From assembly GCA_902788505.1 (NCBI GenBank), contig CADAKH010000020.1:1-64000 (forward strand): a stretch of 64,000 nt of DNA. Direction: 5' to 3'. The notes beneath the pieces are model-generated. The model was not told the DNA's origin, did not search any database, and worked only from the letters and a program-made list of their open reading frames with translations. This document shows positions 17,902 to 27,871 of this stretch, in pieces (the first letter of the stretch is position 1; each line of letters starts with the position of its first letter). Position numbers and translations under genes: made by a program. The DNA comes from Oscillospiraceae bacterium. Its GTDB lineage: Bacteria > Bacillota > Clostridia > Saccharofermentanales > Saccharofermentanaceae.

Positions 17902-18355
17902 CTTCCTGATGCTCCTTATGAAATTCATTCAAAGCATCGTTCATTTTGTCGGTACGGGCTTTCTTGACGAAATACGTAATGGTCTGGGCTATCGTAAACG
18001 TGATGACAAACATCACAGCAAAGAGCAGCAGATCTTCCGGCTTGAAAAAACTGCTTCTCGTATAAAGACCCAGCATCGCAAAACCAAAGTACAGCGGCGC
18101 AAACATAATGTTGACGAGCACGTACGGCTTGTTTTGTGCCCACTTTGTTCCGATAAGATACGTCCTTACTACTGTCAGAACAAACAGCATGGTGTAGACC
18201 AGGAACAGCCTTAAGATGATCTCAGGATTTATGAGCCATCCGAAGTAAGCCATGATACCGGCAAGCAGAACAACGCTTGCGGAGAAAACCGTCGTCACGA
18301 TGATGAATGCTTTTTTACATGACTGCTTAAGTCTTTTAAGGTCCATGTTAAGCAT
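17867..18355 (-). CDS. DUF3021-family membrane protein
   Basis: The 162-residue protein has four hydrophobic segments (about 17-38, 44-63, 78-97, 106-127) and an acidic C-terminal tail. DUF3021 proteins are regularly paired with a LytTR regulator, as here, and are thought to modulate it. Its start codon overlaps the stop codon of the LytTR gene and its end overlaps the CPBP protease gene, so all three are translationally linked. Confidence 0.8.
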   Translation of the reverse strand: MLNMDLKRLKQSCKKAFIIVTTVFSASVVLLAGIMAYFGWLINPEIILRLFLVYTMLFVLTVVRTYLIGTKWAQNKPYVLVNIMFAPLYFGFAMLGLYTRSSFFKPEDLLLFAVMFVITFTIAQTITYFVKKARTDKMNDALNEFHKEHQEDGYEEEMVDGN

Positions 18356-18800
18356 CTCCTTTCATGCCGATGGTCTTCTTGAAATCTCCGACGTAACCAC
18401 GTGAGACAATGACTGTCTCGCCGTTTGCGAGAAGGAGCCTTAGCTTTCTTCCCTCGTCAGGAGATATCTTGCGGACGGCATTTACGTTTACGATCTGAGC
18501 CTTGGAGATGCGCACAAAACATCTTGCGCTGCACATTTCCTCGAGTTCATAAAGAGTGTTTCTGACCTTGTAAACTGACGCTGAAGTGTATGCGAAAACA
18601 TATCTGTCCACTGCCTCGAAATACAGTATCTGCGAGAAGGATACGGGTACGCTGTCGCCGTTGTCTTTGATCCCGATCAGCCTGTCATGTGCACTTTTGA
18701 CTGCGCTTATCAGGTTCTCAACTTCAGCATCCATTTCCTGAAATCTGATCTCGACTTCAGTCTCTTTAATGTCCTTTTTCTCTTTAAGGATCAAACGCAC
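18348..18800 (-). CDS. LytTR-family DNA-binding regulator
   Basis: The protein has about 150 residues, with a short N-terminal region and a LytTR DNA-binding domain (FSQILYFEAVDRYVFAYT, ELEEMCSARCFVRISKAQIVNVNAV, LANGETVIVSRGY). I place the start at GTG 18800, because GGAGG lies 7 bases upstream and the family usually begins just before VRLILKE. An upstream open frame to 18959 is not supported. It is an orphan regulator without receiver domain, operating with the DUF3021 protein. Confidence 0.85.
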   Translation of the reverse strand: MRLILKEKKDIKETEVEIRFQEMDAEVENLISAVKSAHDRLIGIKDNGDSVPVSFSQILYFEAVDRYVFAYTSASVYKVRNTLYELEEMCSARCFVRISKAQIVNVNAVRKISPDEGRKLRLLLANGETVIVSRGYVGDFKKTIGMKGDA

Positions 18801-19127
18801 TTTAATGCCTCCGTCAGGCCCACTATCCTCTATATGTTTCCGCGCTTCAAGAACATCCTGCATAAGATGTACTTTTGCGTGAATAAGTTGCCACGTAAAA
18901 CTATTATACCCATTCTCACTGCGCGTCGAAAATGCAATTGACAACGCCCTCACCTGCAAGTAAGATGAATGTGCAACAGATCAATTAGTTATTCGCGTTC
19001 TGCTGCCGCGACGCTTTTTACAAGCGGGGTTAATAATGATAAGAACCCAGGAATCTCATCATGAATGACAAAGAAGGGCGCTTATTTGGCGCAAAGTTTT
19101 GCTGTTCGTGAAAGGAGGTTCTTTTTT

Positions 19128-19856
19128 ATGCTTCACGACAAAGATTTTGAATACTACGAAAAGATTGCTCACTGGAGTTTTGACGAGTACGACTGTCACA
19201 CAGAGAGCCTGACGGACTGGGATCTTTATGAGATCTTAAAGGCTGTCGCACTACCAGATTCGCACGTGCTGGATCTCGGCACGGGCGGCGGCGAGAAACT
19301 GCTTGCAAATTATCCTGACTGCGCGGAGATCGTGGGCACGGATTACTCGCCCAACATGGTCGCCACAGCCCTCGAAAACCTTGCAAAGAGCGGCCGCAAA
19401 AACATCACGTTCAGGGTGATGGACAACCTTCACATGGATGTCCCTGACGGACATTTTGACGTGGTCGTCGCGCGCCACACCTGCATTGATGCAGAGCAGA
19501 TCATGCGCTGTCTCAAACCCGGAGGGTTTCTTCTGATCAGGGGCGTCGACAAGTACGACTGCTGGGATCTGAAGAAGACCGTGGGTTACGGACAGGGCTT
19601 TGACGATCCGGTTCCCATAAGCATCGTTGACTACGAGAATGTGCTTTCTGCAGGTTTTCGCGACGTGGAACTGGTACCTATCCACGAGCGCGAATTCTAC
19701 AAAGATGCAGCGACATTCAAGGCATTCCTCGAAGTCGTTCCGATCCTTGACCACATGCCGGAAGATGAAGTCCTTGACGGTTACATCGCAAGGAACACCT
19801 ACTCCGGAAGGGTCAGGCTCATACGACGCTACTACGGGATAACCGCGAGAAAGTGA
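19128..19856 (+). CDS. Class I SAM-dependent methyltransferase
   Basis: The 242-residue protein has a Rossmann methyltransferase core with motif I HVLDLGTGGGEKLLA, motif II GTDYSPNMV and a later LKPGGFLLIRG strand. AAAGGAGG lies 8 bases before ATG 19128; the longer open frame to 19065 lacks such a site. The substrate cannot be inferred. It is monocistronic and converges with thiC. Confidence 0.88.
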   Translation: MLHDKDFEYYEKIAHWSFDEYDCHTESLTDWDLYEILKAVALPDSHVLDLGTGGGEKLLANYPDCAEIVGTDYSPNMVATALENLAKSGRKNITFRVMDNLHMDVPDGHFDVVVARHTCIDAEQIMRCLKPGGFLLIRGVDKYDCWDLKKTVGYGQGFDDPVPISIVDYENVLSAGFRDVELVPIHEREFYKDAATFKAFLEVVPILDHMPEDEVLDGYIARNTYSGRVRLIRRYYGITARK

Positions 19857-21164
19857 TCAGAGAATATCAATATACTCGCCTGCGAGGGCTTTATTCATGC
19901 TCCTGACTGCGCAGAACTTGCCGCACATGGAGCATGTATCCTCGTGCTCGGGAGCTCTGTCATCGCGGATGGCTCTGGCTGTCTCAGGATCGATCGCGCA
20001 TGCCCACTGACCTTCCCAGTCGAACTTTCTTCTGGCCTTTGCCATCTTGTTGTCTTCGTCCATCGCGTGAGGGATCTTTTTCGCGATGTCGGCAGCATGG
20101 GCAGCGATCTTGGATGCGATGATACCCTGCTTAACGTCGTTAACGTTGGGAAGAGCGAGGTGCTCGGCAGGTGTTACGTAGCAAAGGAAAGCGGCGCCTG
20201 AAGCGGCTGCGATCGCGCCTCCTATTGCTGAAGTGATGTGATCGTATCCGGGTGCGATGTCAGTTACGAGGGGTCCTAAAACGTAAAAAGGCGCGCCCAT
20301 GCAGATGCTCTGCTGGATCTTCATGTTTGCTTCGATCTGGTCCATCGGCATGTGGCCAGGGCCTTCTACCATAACCTGCACGTCCTTCTCCCACGCGCGC
20401 TTTGTGAGCTCGCCGAGTCTTACAAGTTCTTCTATCTGGCAAACGTCACTTGCGTCAGCAAGGCATCCCGGACGGCAAGCGTCACCAAGAGAGATCGTTA
20501 CATCGTATTCCCTGCAGATGTCGAGGATCTCGTCGTAGTATTCATAGAAAGGATTCTCGTTTCCGGTCATGCACATCCATGCAAAGATCAGGGAGCCGCC
20601 TCTGGATACGATGTTCATCTCTCTTTTGTGCTTTTTGATCTGGTCTATCGTGTGTCTTGTGATGCCGCAGTGAAGCGTTACGAAATCAACGCCGTCTTCA
20701 GCATGAAGCCTTACAACGTCGATGAGATCTTTTGCAGTAAGTGTCGCAAGATCTCTCTGATAATGAATTACCGCATCGTAGACCGGAACGGTGCCGATCA
20801 TGGCGGGACATTCGGATGTGAGCTTTCTTCTGAAGGGGATAGTGTCGCCGTGAGATGAGAGATCCATTATCGCATCAGCGCCCATCTCGACAGCGGCGTT
20901 AACCTTCTGCATCTCGATGTTGTAATCCTTGCAGTCGCGCGATACGCCGAGATTAACATTTATCTTTGTCTTGAGCATTGAGCCGACACCCTCAGGGTCG
21001 ATACACTTGTGATTCTTGTTTGCACAGATCGCGACCTTGCCTTCTGCGACCCAGCCTCTGATCTCTTCTTCTGTTCTGTATTCTTTTGCCGCAACGGTCT
21101 TCATCTCGGGTGTAACGATGCCTTTTCTGGCTGCTTCCATCTGTGTCTTGTAAGTTTTTTCCAT
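19857..21164 (-). CDS. thiC: Phosphomethylpyrimidine synthase
   Basis: The 435-residue radical SAM enzyme converts aminoimidazole ribotide to hydroxymethylpyrimidine phosphate for thiamine synthesis. The C-terminal iron-sulfur motif C-x2-C-x4-C reads CSMCGKFC. Other family motifs include [16 protein letters not shown] and EGPGHMP. It is the short form, lacking the N-terminal extension of proteobacterial ThiC. The start at 21164 ([15 protein letters not shown]) follows GAGGAG. It is the last gene of the TPP-riboswitch operon. Confidence 0.96.
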   Translation of the reverse strand: MEKTYKTQMEAARKGIVTPEMKTVAAKEYRTEEEIRGWVAEGKVAICANKNHKCIDPEGVGSMLKTKINVNLGVSRDCKDYNIEMQKVNAAVEMGADAIMDLSSHGDTIPFRRKLTSECPAMIGTVPVYDAVIHYQRDLATLTAKDLIDVVRLHAEDGVDFVTLHCGITRHTIDQIKKHKREMNIVSRGGSLIFAWMCMTGNENPFYEYYDEILDICREYDVTISLGDACRPGCLADASDVCQIEELVRLGELTKRAWEKDVQVMVEGPGHMPMDQIEANMKIQQSICMGAPFYVLGPLVTDIAPGYDHITSAIGGAIAAASGAAFLCYVTPAEHLALPNVNDVKQGIIASKIAAHAADIAKKIPHAMDEDNKMAKARRKFDWEGQWACAIDPETARAIRDDRAPEHEDTCSMCGKFCAVRSMNKALAGEYIDIL

Positions 21165-21175
21165 ATGTATTCTCC

Positions 21176-21973
21176 TCATATTTTGTATTTGGTTTTTAAG
21201 TCGTGTCCGTGATCTAACGGTCCTCTTCCGTGACCCAGGTCAAGGCCTGCCGTTATTGCTTCCGTGATATAATCTTTCGCGCGCGTTACTGCCTGTGGAA
21301 CGTCCATTCCCTTTGCAAGATTGCACGCGATAGCGCTTGATAAAGTGCACCCCGTTCCGTGCGTGTTTTCGTTATCTATTTTCTTCATCGCGAAAACATA
21401 AAACTCACCGTTGTGGTACAAAACATCATTTGCGTTTTCTTCCGAATGACCACCCTTGATGAGCACCGAACATCCGCATTCTTTATTTATCTTTTCTGCG
21501 GCATTTTTCATGTCATCTTCTGCATTTATCTTCATGCCTGAGAGCACTTCTGCTTCTGGCACGTTCGGAGTAACAAGCGCTGCTAACGGAATAAGTTTTT
21601 CTTTTAACGCTTTCACGCTCTCACTGTTAGACAGATCAGCGCCGCTCGTTGCAACCATGACAGGATCGACAACAAGTTTTTTCACGTTATAAAACTTCAT
21701 TCTTTCAGCAATGATCTCCACCATTTCTTTGCTTGGTATCATGCCCGTTTTTACCGCATCGGGAACGATGTCTTCAAACACAGAATCTATCTGGTCTTTA
21801 AGGAAGTCACCTGTGGCGTTTTGTATTGATCTGACACCGGTTGTATTCTGCGCAGTAAGCGACGTGATTACTGACATTCCGTACACGCCGTTTGCGAGCA
21901 TCGTCTTAAGATCTGCCTGTATTCCGGCGCCGCCCGAGCAGTCGCTTCCTGCAATGGTCAAAACCTTTTTCAT
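21176..21973 (-). CDS. thiD: Hydroxymethylpyrimidine / phosphomethylpyrimidine kinase
   Basis: The 265-residue ribokinase-family enzyme phosphorylates HMP and HMP-P. It begins with [21 protein letters not shown] and has the anion-hole motif [14 protein letters not shown] with the catalytic Asp region conserved as GTGC. Its start overlaps the stop of the upstream thiM-thiE fusion, and thiC follows after 12 bases. Confidence 0.95.
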   Translation of the reverse strand: MKKVLTIAGSDCSGGAGIQADLKTMLANGVYGMSVITSLTAQNTTGVRSIQNATGDFLKDQIDSVFEDIVPDAVKTGMIPSKEMVEIIAERMKFYNVKKLVVDPVMVATSGADLSNSESVKALKEKLIPLAALVTPNVPEAEVLSGMKINAEDDMKNAAEKINKECGCSVLIKGGHSEENANDVLYHNGEFYVFAMKKIDNENTHGTGCTLSSAIACNLAKGMDVPQAVTRAKDYITEAITAGLDLGHGRGPLDHGHDLKTKYKI

Positions 21974-23343
21974 CGGCTTCTCCTTATGTCTTCAAATGCA
22001 TCTTTCAGTTCCTCAGCGGCAAGCTTCGGATCTGCTGCTTTCATGATCGCCGACACCGCACAGATGCCTGCAATATCAATGCCTTTGAGCACACCGAGAT
22101 TAGTGCTGTTAAGTCCGCCGATCGCATTTACCGGGATCGGCACGGCCTTTGTGATTGCATCCAGAGTTTCAGTTGAAGTAAGAACTGTTTTGACTTTGGT
22201 CGTAGTCGGATATATCGCTCCGACACCAAGATAATCTGCACCGTCTTCGTATGCTTTCAGAGCTGCTTCAACAGTCTTTGCGGTAGCACCAAGGATCTTG
22301 TTGTTTCCGATTAACTTTCTTGCTTGATTTACAGGCATATCCTCAGCGCCGACATGCACGCCTTCAGCACCTGACGCGAGCATGACATCTACCCTGTCAT
22401 CGATGATTAACGGCACATTGTATCCGCTTGTAAGGGCATGGACTTTCTTTGCAAGATCTATGTAGTCACGTGTCGATCTGTTTTTCTCGCGAAGCTGGAT
22501 CAAAGTAACTCCGCCTTCCAAAGCAGACTTCACTCTTGCAAGAAATTCGTCTTCCTCATATAAAGTGCTGTCGGTGATGAAATACATCGTGGGATCGAAG
22601 CTGATTTTCTTTTCGCTCATTGCATCTAAAAGTTTCACCATAAATGTTCCTGTTCCGTCAGCTATTCGCGCTGCATCTTCACCGCACTTCTTGAAAAATC
22701 TGCACGCATCAATAACGCTCTGGAAAGTGTTTTTGCGTGCAAGATAAGTCGCGATAACAGCGCCCAGCATACAGCCTGTTCCGGTTATGGAAGACATCTT
22801 TTCCGAGCCGCCTGCTGCTTCTTTTATGCATCCTTCAAAACCTGCAATGTCGTTCTTTCCGGTGGCAACAATGATCGCTCCTGTGTCTTGGGAGATCTTA
22901 AGAACTGCCTGCTTTACGAGGCTTTCATCAATACCTGTTTTCGCATCGACACCGATGTCTTTATATGCATCATTTCCTATCGCTAAGATCTCGGAATAGT
23001 TTCCCTTAATGACTGCAAATCTGCCTTCGGAAATAAGATCTCTTACGAATCTTTTTCGAAGTGCGGAACACGCGCTACCTACTGCATCGAGAACGACCGG
23101 AATCCCCTTGTTATTTGCGGCTTTGAGTGAGATCTTCATTGACGTCATCCTGACATCTGAGATGTTGCCGAGATTTATGAGCAAAGCAGATGCGGTCTTT
23201 GTTATCTCTTCAACTTCCAAAGGGTGCTCAGCCATGATCGGCTTGGCACCCAGAGCAAGGACAGCATTAGCTGTCTGATTGATCGAGATCGGATTGGTTA
23301 TGCAGTGGATCAGGCAGGTTTGTGCTCTGTCTGTTTTTTCCAT
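21970..23343 (-). CDS. thiM-thiE: Fused hydroxyethylthiazole kinase and thiamine phosphate synthase
   Basis: The 457-residue protein joins two thiamine enzymes. Residues about 1-240 are ThiM ([35 protein letters not shown]). Residues about 250-455 are ThiE ([50 protein letters not shown]). The two are usually separate genes. The fusion would couple thiazole salvage to joining with HMP-PP. AGGAGGTGC precedes the ATG. thiW overlaps upstream and thiD overlaps downstream. Confidence 0.94.
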   Translation of the reverse strand: MEKTDRAQTCLIHCITNPISINQTANAVLALGAKPIMAEHPLEVEEITKTASALLINLGNISDVRMTSMKISLKAANNKGIPVVLDAVGSACSALRKRFVRDLISEGRFAVIKGNYSEILAIGNDAYKDIGVDAKTGIDESLVKQAVLKISQDTGAIIVATGKNDIAGFEGCIKEAAGGSEKMSSITGTGCMLGAVIATYLARKNTFQSVIDACRFFKKCGEDAARIADGTGTFMVKLLDAMSEKKISFDPTMYFITDSTLYEEDEFLARVKSALEGGVTLIQLREKNRSTRDYIDLAKKVHALTSGYNVPLIIDDRVDVMLASGAEGVHVGAEDMPVNQARKLIGNNKILGATAKTVEAALKAYEDGADYLGVGAIYPTTTKVKTVLTSTETLDAITKAVPIPVNAIGGLNSTNLGVLKGIDIAGICAVSAIMKAADPKLAAEELKDAFEDIRRSR

Positions 23344-23858
23344 AAAGCACCTCCTGCAATGATCTTATGCTGCATCTTCTTAAGCACTCCGACATGCTGG
23401 AGTCTGTACAAAAGGATTGCCGCGATGCTTCCGCCGATCAGGGTGCCGCACGTAAAAGACGGCACGTAGAAAAACCATCCGAGGCCTTCTCTACCGCAGA
23501 TGTAAGTCATGACCGGATAAGATACGATCGCACCTATTATTCCCGTTCCGACGATCTCGCCCAAAACGGCAGCCCAGATCTTACCCTTGGTGACTTTATA
23601 AAGTATTCCTGAAAGCAGCGCGCCGAACACTGCACCCGTAAGCGCGAGCGGCGGAATGCCCATCACGCACATCCTGATGATGCCTATAAGCAATGCCACA
23701 AGAAACGCATCAACAGGGCCCAATAAAACTGCAGCGGTGATGTTGATCAGATGCGCCATCGGGCACATTCCCTCGATCCTCAAAAGCGGCGAGATCACAA
23801 CTCCGATCGCGATCAGAAGCGCCATTACCGACAGTCTCAACACATTGTATCTTTTCAT
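23310..23858 (-). CDS. thiW: Thiamine-precursor ECF transporter substrate-binding subunit
   Basis: The 182-residue membrane protein has about five to six hydrophobic segments and the ThiW signature region RIEGMCPMAHLINITAA. ThiW is predicted to import the thiazole precursor of thiamine together with the shared ECF energy module, which is not in this window. It is the first gene after the TPP riboswitch and overlaps the thiM-thiE fusion by about 34 bases. Confidence 0.9.
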   Translation of the reverse strand: MKRYNVLRLSVMALLIAIGVVISPLLRIEGMCPMAHLINITAAVLLGPVDAFLVALLIGIIRMCVMGIPPLALTGAVFGALLSGILYKVTKGKIWAAVLGEIVGTGIIGAIVSYPVMTYICGREGLGWFFYVPSFTCGTLIGGSIAAILLYRLQHVGVLKKMQHKIIAGGALWKKQTEHKPA

Positions 23859-23879
23859 TTTTGTCTCCTTCCGGACACG

Positions 23880-23911
23880 AAAAAAGGAGCTGCCTGATTA
23901 CTGACAACTCC
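23880..23911 (-). terminator. Expression-platform terminator of the TPP riboswitch
   Basis: On the - strand GGAGTTGTC pairs with GGCAGCTCC (two G-T pairs) and is followed by six T. It lies between the TPP aptamer and thiW, so ligand-bound RNA should terminate here. Confidence 0.85.
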
Positions 23912-23929
23912 CTTCAAAACACTCTGTGT

Positions 23930-24012
23930 TAAGCATCCCTACGTTGGCATTATCCAAATCAGGTTCTCGGTCGAAGGTCGCACCTTCCTCTCAGCCTGTA
24001 TACAAGCTCCCG
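23930..24012 (-). promoter_or_regulatory. TPP (THI-box) riboswitch aptamer
   Basis: The - strand shows the canonical conserved segments CTGAGAGGAAGGTGCGACC, then GAACCTGATTTGGATAATGCC and CGTAGGGA, in the right order and spacing. With the terminator downstream it should switch off the thiW-thiM/E-thiD-thiC operon at high thiamine diphosphate. Confidence 0.97.
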
Positions 24013-24087
24013 TTTCCGTATTCAATTTTCGAAAAGAAGATTACACTAACATAAACATAACTTCAAGAGCTTTTTGAAATTATTTGC

Positions 24088-24106
24088 ATATCTGGACTCC
24101 AGATAT
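24088..24106. promoter_or_regulatory. Palindromic candidate operator upstream of the metalloprotease gene
   Basis: This is a perfect 9-1-9 inverted repeat, ATATCTGGA-C-TCCAGATAT, about 120 bases before the lipoprotein gene and about 35 bases before a TATAAT at 24141. It has no T tail, so an operator is more likely than a terminator. The regulator is unknown. Confidence 0.45.
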
Positions 24107-24224
24107 AAACGCAGTCAACAAATGTCTTCTAAATTGTCCTTATAATCAAGCTTGCCTTCAGATTTGCGTTAATCAAAATTATATGTACAATTTAGCCGTA
24201 AAAAATAGTATTGGGGATAGATCA

Positions 24225-25214
24225 ATGTCATTTAAAAAAGTTATATCTGTTGTAGCTATAATCGCCATCGTAGCAGGTGCGCTTTGTTCCTGCACTTCGA
24301 AAAAACGCGTACATATTCCGCACCGTTTTGCATCTGCTGAAGAAGGTCGCGAACTGATGCTCTCCAACGAGAATAACTACTATAGCCACTTCTCGCAGAA
24401 TGATCTTGATTACAAGATGCAGAAGACCGGCGCGACAATGGAAGAATATAAAGCATTTGCTGCAGAGCAGGTGCAGGACTTCACCGCTGTCGAAAAATCT
24501 TTCATCAACCGCCGTATTAAGAACATCGAGAAGACTCTTGAGAAGAACGGTTATGAACTGCCTGAACTTGATGAGATAGTTTTCATCAAGACCACTATGG
24601 ACGAAGAACTCGGCGCCAGCGGTTACACCCACGGTACACAGATCTATCTGAACGCAAAGATCATCTCTGCGTATTCTTTAATGAGCGTCTTCCCTGACAC
24701 AGCGCAGCTGGCTGATGAGCTGATCTGTCACGAGATCTTCCACTGCCTTACAAGAAATAATCCTGAATTCAGGGCAGACATGTATTCGATCATCAACTTC
24801 ACGGTCACGGATTCAGATTTTGAGATCCCCGCAAGCGTTTTCGAGTATCACATCACAAATCCGGACGTTGAGCATCACGATTCGTATGCGACTTTCATCA
24901 TCGACGGCGAAGAGGTCCCATGCTTTACTGACTTTATCACCACACAGCATTTTGCTGAATCACAGTCTACATTCTTTTCATGCAGTGAGACCGCACTTAT
25001 TCCGATCGACGGCAGTGACACCTACTATACACCTGCCCAGACTTCCAATTTCTATGAGATCTTCGGTGAGAACACCGGCTATGTCGTCGACCCCGAAGAA
25101 TGCATGGCAGACAACTTCGCATATGCGATCGTCTACGGCATTGAAGGGCGCGATAATCAGGGCTATCCGAGTCCTGAGATCATCCAGGCCGTTATAGATT
25201 ACCTGAAGAAATAA
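24225..25214 (+). CDS. Lipoprotein with zinc-metalloprotease HExxH motif
   Basis: The 329-residue protein has a signal peptide ending in lipobox AGALC (MSFKKVISVVAIIAIVAGAL then Cys). A zincin motif HEIFH lies in ADELICHEIFHCLTRN around residue 165, with a downstream acidic DPEECMADNFAYA segment that could supply the third ligand. The family is not recognised. The start is placed at 24225 because it begins the signal peptide; GGGGAT precedes it. It probably acts on the outer face of the membrane. Confidence 0.72.
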   Translation: MSFKKVISVVAIIAIVAGALCSCTSKKRVHIPHRFASAEEGRELMLSNENNYYSHFSQNDLDYKMQKTGATMEEYKAFAAEQVQDFTAVEKSFINRRIKNIEKTLEKNGYELPELDEIVFIKTTMDEELGASGYTHGTQIYLNAKIISAYSLMSVFPDTAQLADELICHEIFHCLTRNNPEFRADMYSIINFTVTDSDFEIPASVFEYHITNPDVEHHDSYATFIIDGEEVPCFTDFITTQHFAESQSTFFSCSETALIPIDGSDTYYTPAQTSNFYEIFGENTGYVVDPEECMADNFAYAIVYGIEGRDNQGYPSPEIIQAVIDYLKK

Positions 25215-25219
25215 TTAAG

Positions 25220-25233
25220 GTTCCACGTGGAAC
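25220..25233. other. Candidate third parS site
   Basis: GTTCCACGTGGAAC is the 14-base core of the two perfect 16-base sites near parA; the outermost bases differ (G and G instead of T and A). It lies 18 kb from the parAB locus, in the gap after the metalloprotease gene. Dispersed parS sites around the origin are normal in Bacillota. Confidence 0.7.
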
Positions 25234-25240
25234 GGTAAAA

Positions 25241-25275
25241 GGGGTGCCTCGCTTTCGAGACACCCCGTTTTGTTT
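25241..25275. terminator. Terminator after the metalloprotease gene
   Basis: GGGGTGCCTC pairs with GAGACACCCC around a short loop and is followed by GTTTTGTTT on the + strand. Confidence 0.8.
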
Positions 25276-25295
25276 GTATAAAAAACCTGTTATGC

Positions 25296-25391
25296 AACTG
25301 TTAGCGTTTTTTAGGGGCAACAATTGCACAAAATCGCATTTTTGTGCAACTGTTGGCCGTTTTTTTCGCAAACAATTGCACATTGTGGTTT
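25296..25391. repeat. Nested-hairpin intergenic repeat, copy A
   Basis: The pattern is TGCAACTGTT, T run, GGGGCAACAATTGCACAAAA, TTTTTGTGCAACTGTTGGCC, T run, GCAAACAATTGCA. An inner hairpin (TTGCACAAA / TTTTGTGCAA) sits between outer inverted words (TTGCA..TGTT / AACAATTGCA). It is clearly homologous, block by block, to the second element at 31.65-31.74 kb. Confidence 0.8.
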
Positions 25392-25397
25392 GCATAA

Positions 25398-26600
25398 TTA
25401 CGATCTGCCCAGCCTGTACTTAAAATCTTTATACCCGAAGTCTGTCAGCTTCTCAAAAACACCATCGGCCCCAAGCCTGTAGATATCAGGCAGCGGCATT
25501 CCGTTAAATGTGTTGTTCTTGCATGTCGTATAGATTGCCATGTCGCCGAAAACGAGCAGGTCACCTTCTTTAAGTTCTTTGTCAAAACCGTATTCACCGA
25601 TAACGTCGCCCGACAGACACGTGGGACCTGCAAGGCGGTATATAAAAGGCTTTTTGCAGCCGCTGTCAGCATCCAGAAGCGGCGGCGTATAAGGCATCTC
25701 AATGACATCTGGCATGTGGCATGCAGCACTGGCATCTAAGATTGCGATCTTAACGCCGTTGTTTTCGACCACATCGAGTACGTGAGTTAAAAAGTAACCT
25801 GCATTTAATGCAACTGCTTCACCGGGTTCAAGATAGACCTGGACATCCCACTTGTCACGCGCATAAATAAGAAGCTTCTCGAGTCTTGCAACATCGTAAT
25901 CAGCTTTTGTGATGTGATGTCCGCCACCCATGTTGAGCCATGTCATGCGTGAAAGAATGTCGCCGAACTTCTCTTCAACCGCCTTCAAAGTAATCTCCAG
26001 CGCATCTGAATCCTGTTCGCAGAGAGTGTGGAAATGAAGACCGTCTAAAAGCTCCAGCAGTTCAGGAGTCATGTCCTTATCCCAGACAGCCCTGGTGACG
26101 CCCAGGCGGCTTCCCTTTGCGCACGGGTCATATATCTCGTGGCCTTCCTGCGTGGAGCATTCAGGGTTGATACGAAGGCCTACGCTCTTGCCGTTCAGCT
26201 TTGCAGTCACACCGAACTTTTTAAGCTGGTTGATCGAGTTGAAAACGATGTGGTCAGCGCACTTTAAAAGTTCATCGAATTCATCTTCCCTGTAGGCGGC
26301 GCAGAAGACATGCACCTCGCCTTCGGGCATCTCTTCTTTGCCGAGGCGAGCTTCAAATAAACCGCTTGCTTCAGTGCCTGAAAGACACTTTGAAAGAAGC
26401 GGATAGAAATCGTAATTCGAGAATGCTTTCTGCGCAAGAAGGATCCTGCATCCGGTGTGTGACATAACCGATGAGAGCACCTCAGCATTGTGCAGAAGTT
26501 TTTTCTCATCGATAACATAGCAAGGTGTTTTCAAAGCCTTGATGCCGTCACCGTTTATAACATTTTCGAGCCCGGAAAAGATCTCGTTCATGGTCATCAT
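25398..26600 (-). CDS. nspC: Carboxynorspermidine / carboxyspermidine decarboxylase
   Basis: The 400-residue fold-type III PLP decarboxylase performs the last step of the aspartate-semialdehyde polyamine route. The PLP Lys is in ILLAQKAFSNY; other motifs are NMGGGHH, YLEPGEA and GPTCLSGD, all typical of NspC. Its ATG overlaps the TGA of the preceding dehydrogenase gene (ATGA), showing coupling. It ends the polyamine operon. Confidence 0.93.
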   Translation of the reverse strand: MMTMNEIFSGLENVINGDGIKALKTPCYVIDEKKLLHNAEVLSSVMSHTGCRILLAQKAFSNYDFYPLLSKCLSGTEASGLFEARLGKEEMPEGEVHVFCAAYREDEFDELLKCADHIVFNSINQLKKFGVTAKLNGKSVGLRINPECSTQEGHEIYDPCAKGSRLGVTRAVWDKDMTPELLELLDGLHFHTLCEQDSDALEITLKAVEEKFGDILSRMTWLNMGGGHHITKADYDVARLEKLLIYARDKWDVQVYLEPGEAVALNAGYFLTHVLDVVENNGVKIAILDASAACHMPDVIEMPYTPPLLDADSGCKKPFIYRLAGPTCLSGDVIGEYGFDKELKEGDLLVFGDMAIYTTCKNNTFNGMPLPDIYRLGADGVFEKLTDFGYKDFKYRLGRS

Positions 26601-27856
26601 TCAACCAGTACGGGTGCGTGAGATTCGCGCTTGGGAAGGCCGTACTTATCGAGTGCTTCGATGAACGGATCCGGATCGAATTCTTCTACTGTGTGAACGC
26701 CCTTCTCTGTCCACTTTCCTGTGAGGAGCATCATGGCACCGCACATAGCGGGAACGCCTGTTGTGTAGCTGATCGCCTGGCTCTCGACTTCCTTGTAGCA
26801 CTCCTGGTGATCGCAGACATTGTAGATGTAATAAGTCTTTTCCTGTCCGTCCTTCTTGCCTGTGAAGATGCAGCCAATGTTTGTCTTTCCGTGTGTGCGG
26901 GGGCCTAAGCTTGCAGGGTCAGGAAGAAGCGCCTTCAGGAACTTGATCGGAACGATCTCGTGGCCTTCAAAGTTGATCGGTGTTGTTGAGAGCATGCCGA
27001 CGTTTTCGAGACACTTCATATGTGTAAGATAGCTCTGGCCGAAAGTCATGAAGAAGCGGATGCGCTTAACTTCAGGGATGTTTACGGCGAGAGACTCAAG
27101 CTCTTCGTGGTGGAGAAGATACATATCCTTCATGCCGACAGAATCGAAATCGTATTCTCTCTTGATGCTCATCGCAGGGATCTCTACCCATTTGCCGTTC
27201 TCGATGTAGCTGCCGGGAGCGGATACTTCGCGGAGATTGACTTCAGGATTGAAGTTTGTAGCGAAAGCATAGCCGTGGTCGCCGCCGTTGCAGTCTAAGA
27301 TATCGATGGTGTCGATCGTGTCGAACTCGTGCTTTTTAGCGTATGCGCAGTAAGCCTGTGTTACGCCGGGATCGAAGCCGCAGCCAAGAAGCGCAGTAAG
27401 TCCTGCCTGCTCGAACTTCTCTTTATATGCCCACTGCCAGCTGTAATCGAAATAAGCAGAAAAGCCCTTTTCTTCGCATCTCTTCTCGTATATTTTGCGC
27501 CACTCCGGATCGTCTGTATCCTCAGGCTCGTAGTTTGCAGTATCCATGTAGTTAACGCCGCAGATAAGGCATGCGTCCATGATGGAAAGATCCTGGTAAG
27601 GAAGCGCGATGTTCATTACGAGATCCGGCTTGTATGAATTGATCAGTTCTACTAATTCATCAACACTGTCAGCGTTTACCTGTGCAGTCGTAACTACAGT
27701 CTTCGTCTTGCCCTTCAATGCTTCTGCAAGCGCGTCGCACTTTGACTTGGTACGGCTTGCGATGCAAAGCTCCGTGAAAACGTCGTCTGCCTGACAGCAT
27801 TTTCTGATCGCAACATTTGCAACTCCGCCACATCCGATAACTAATACTCTGCTCAT
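26597..27856 (-). CDS. Carboxynorspermidine / carboxyspermidine dehydrogenase
   Basis: This saccharopine-dehydrogenase-like enzyme of about 419 residues condenses aspartate semialdehyde with a diamine and reduces the product with NADPH. An N-terminal Rossmann motif (VLVIGCGGVANVA) is present, and the sequence matches the CANSDH/CASDH type that pairs with NspC. The start at ATG 27856 has GGAGG 8 bases upstream; a GTG two codons earlier is too close to it. It follows speB by 15 bases. Confidence 0.92.
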   Translation of the reverse strand: MSRVLVIGCGGVANVAIRKCCQADDVFTELCIASRTKSKCDALAEALKGKTKTVVTTAQVNADSVDELVELINSYKPDLVMNIALPYQDLSIMDACLICGVNYMDTANYEPEDTDDPEWRKIYEKRCEEKGFSAYFDYSWQWAYKEKFEQAGLTALLGCGFDPGVTQAYCAYAKKHEFDTIDTIDILDCNGGDHGYAFATNFNPEVNLREVSAPGSYIENGKWVEIPAMSIKREYDFDSVGMKDMYLLHHEELESLAVNIPEVKRIRFFMTFGQSYLTHMKCLENVGMLSTTPINFEGHEIVPIKFLKALLPDPASLGPRTHGKTNIGCIFTGKKDGQEKTYYIYNVCDHQECYKEVESQAISYTTGVPAMCGAMMLLTGKWTEKGVHTVEEFDPDPFIEALDKYGLPKRESHAPVLVE

Positions 27857-27871
27857 TTTCACTGCCTCCTG

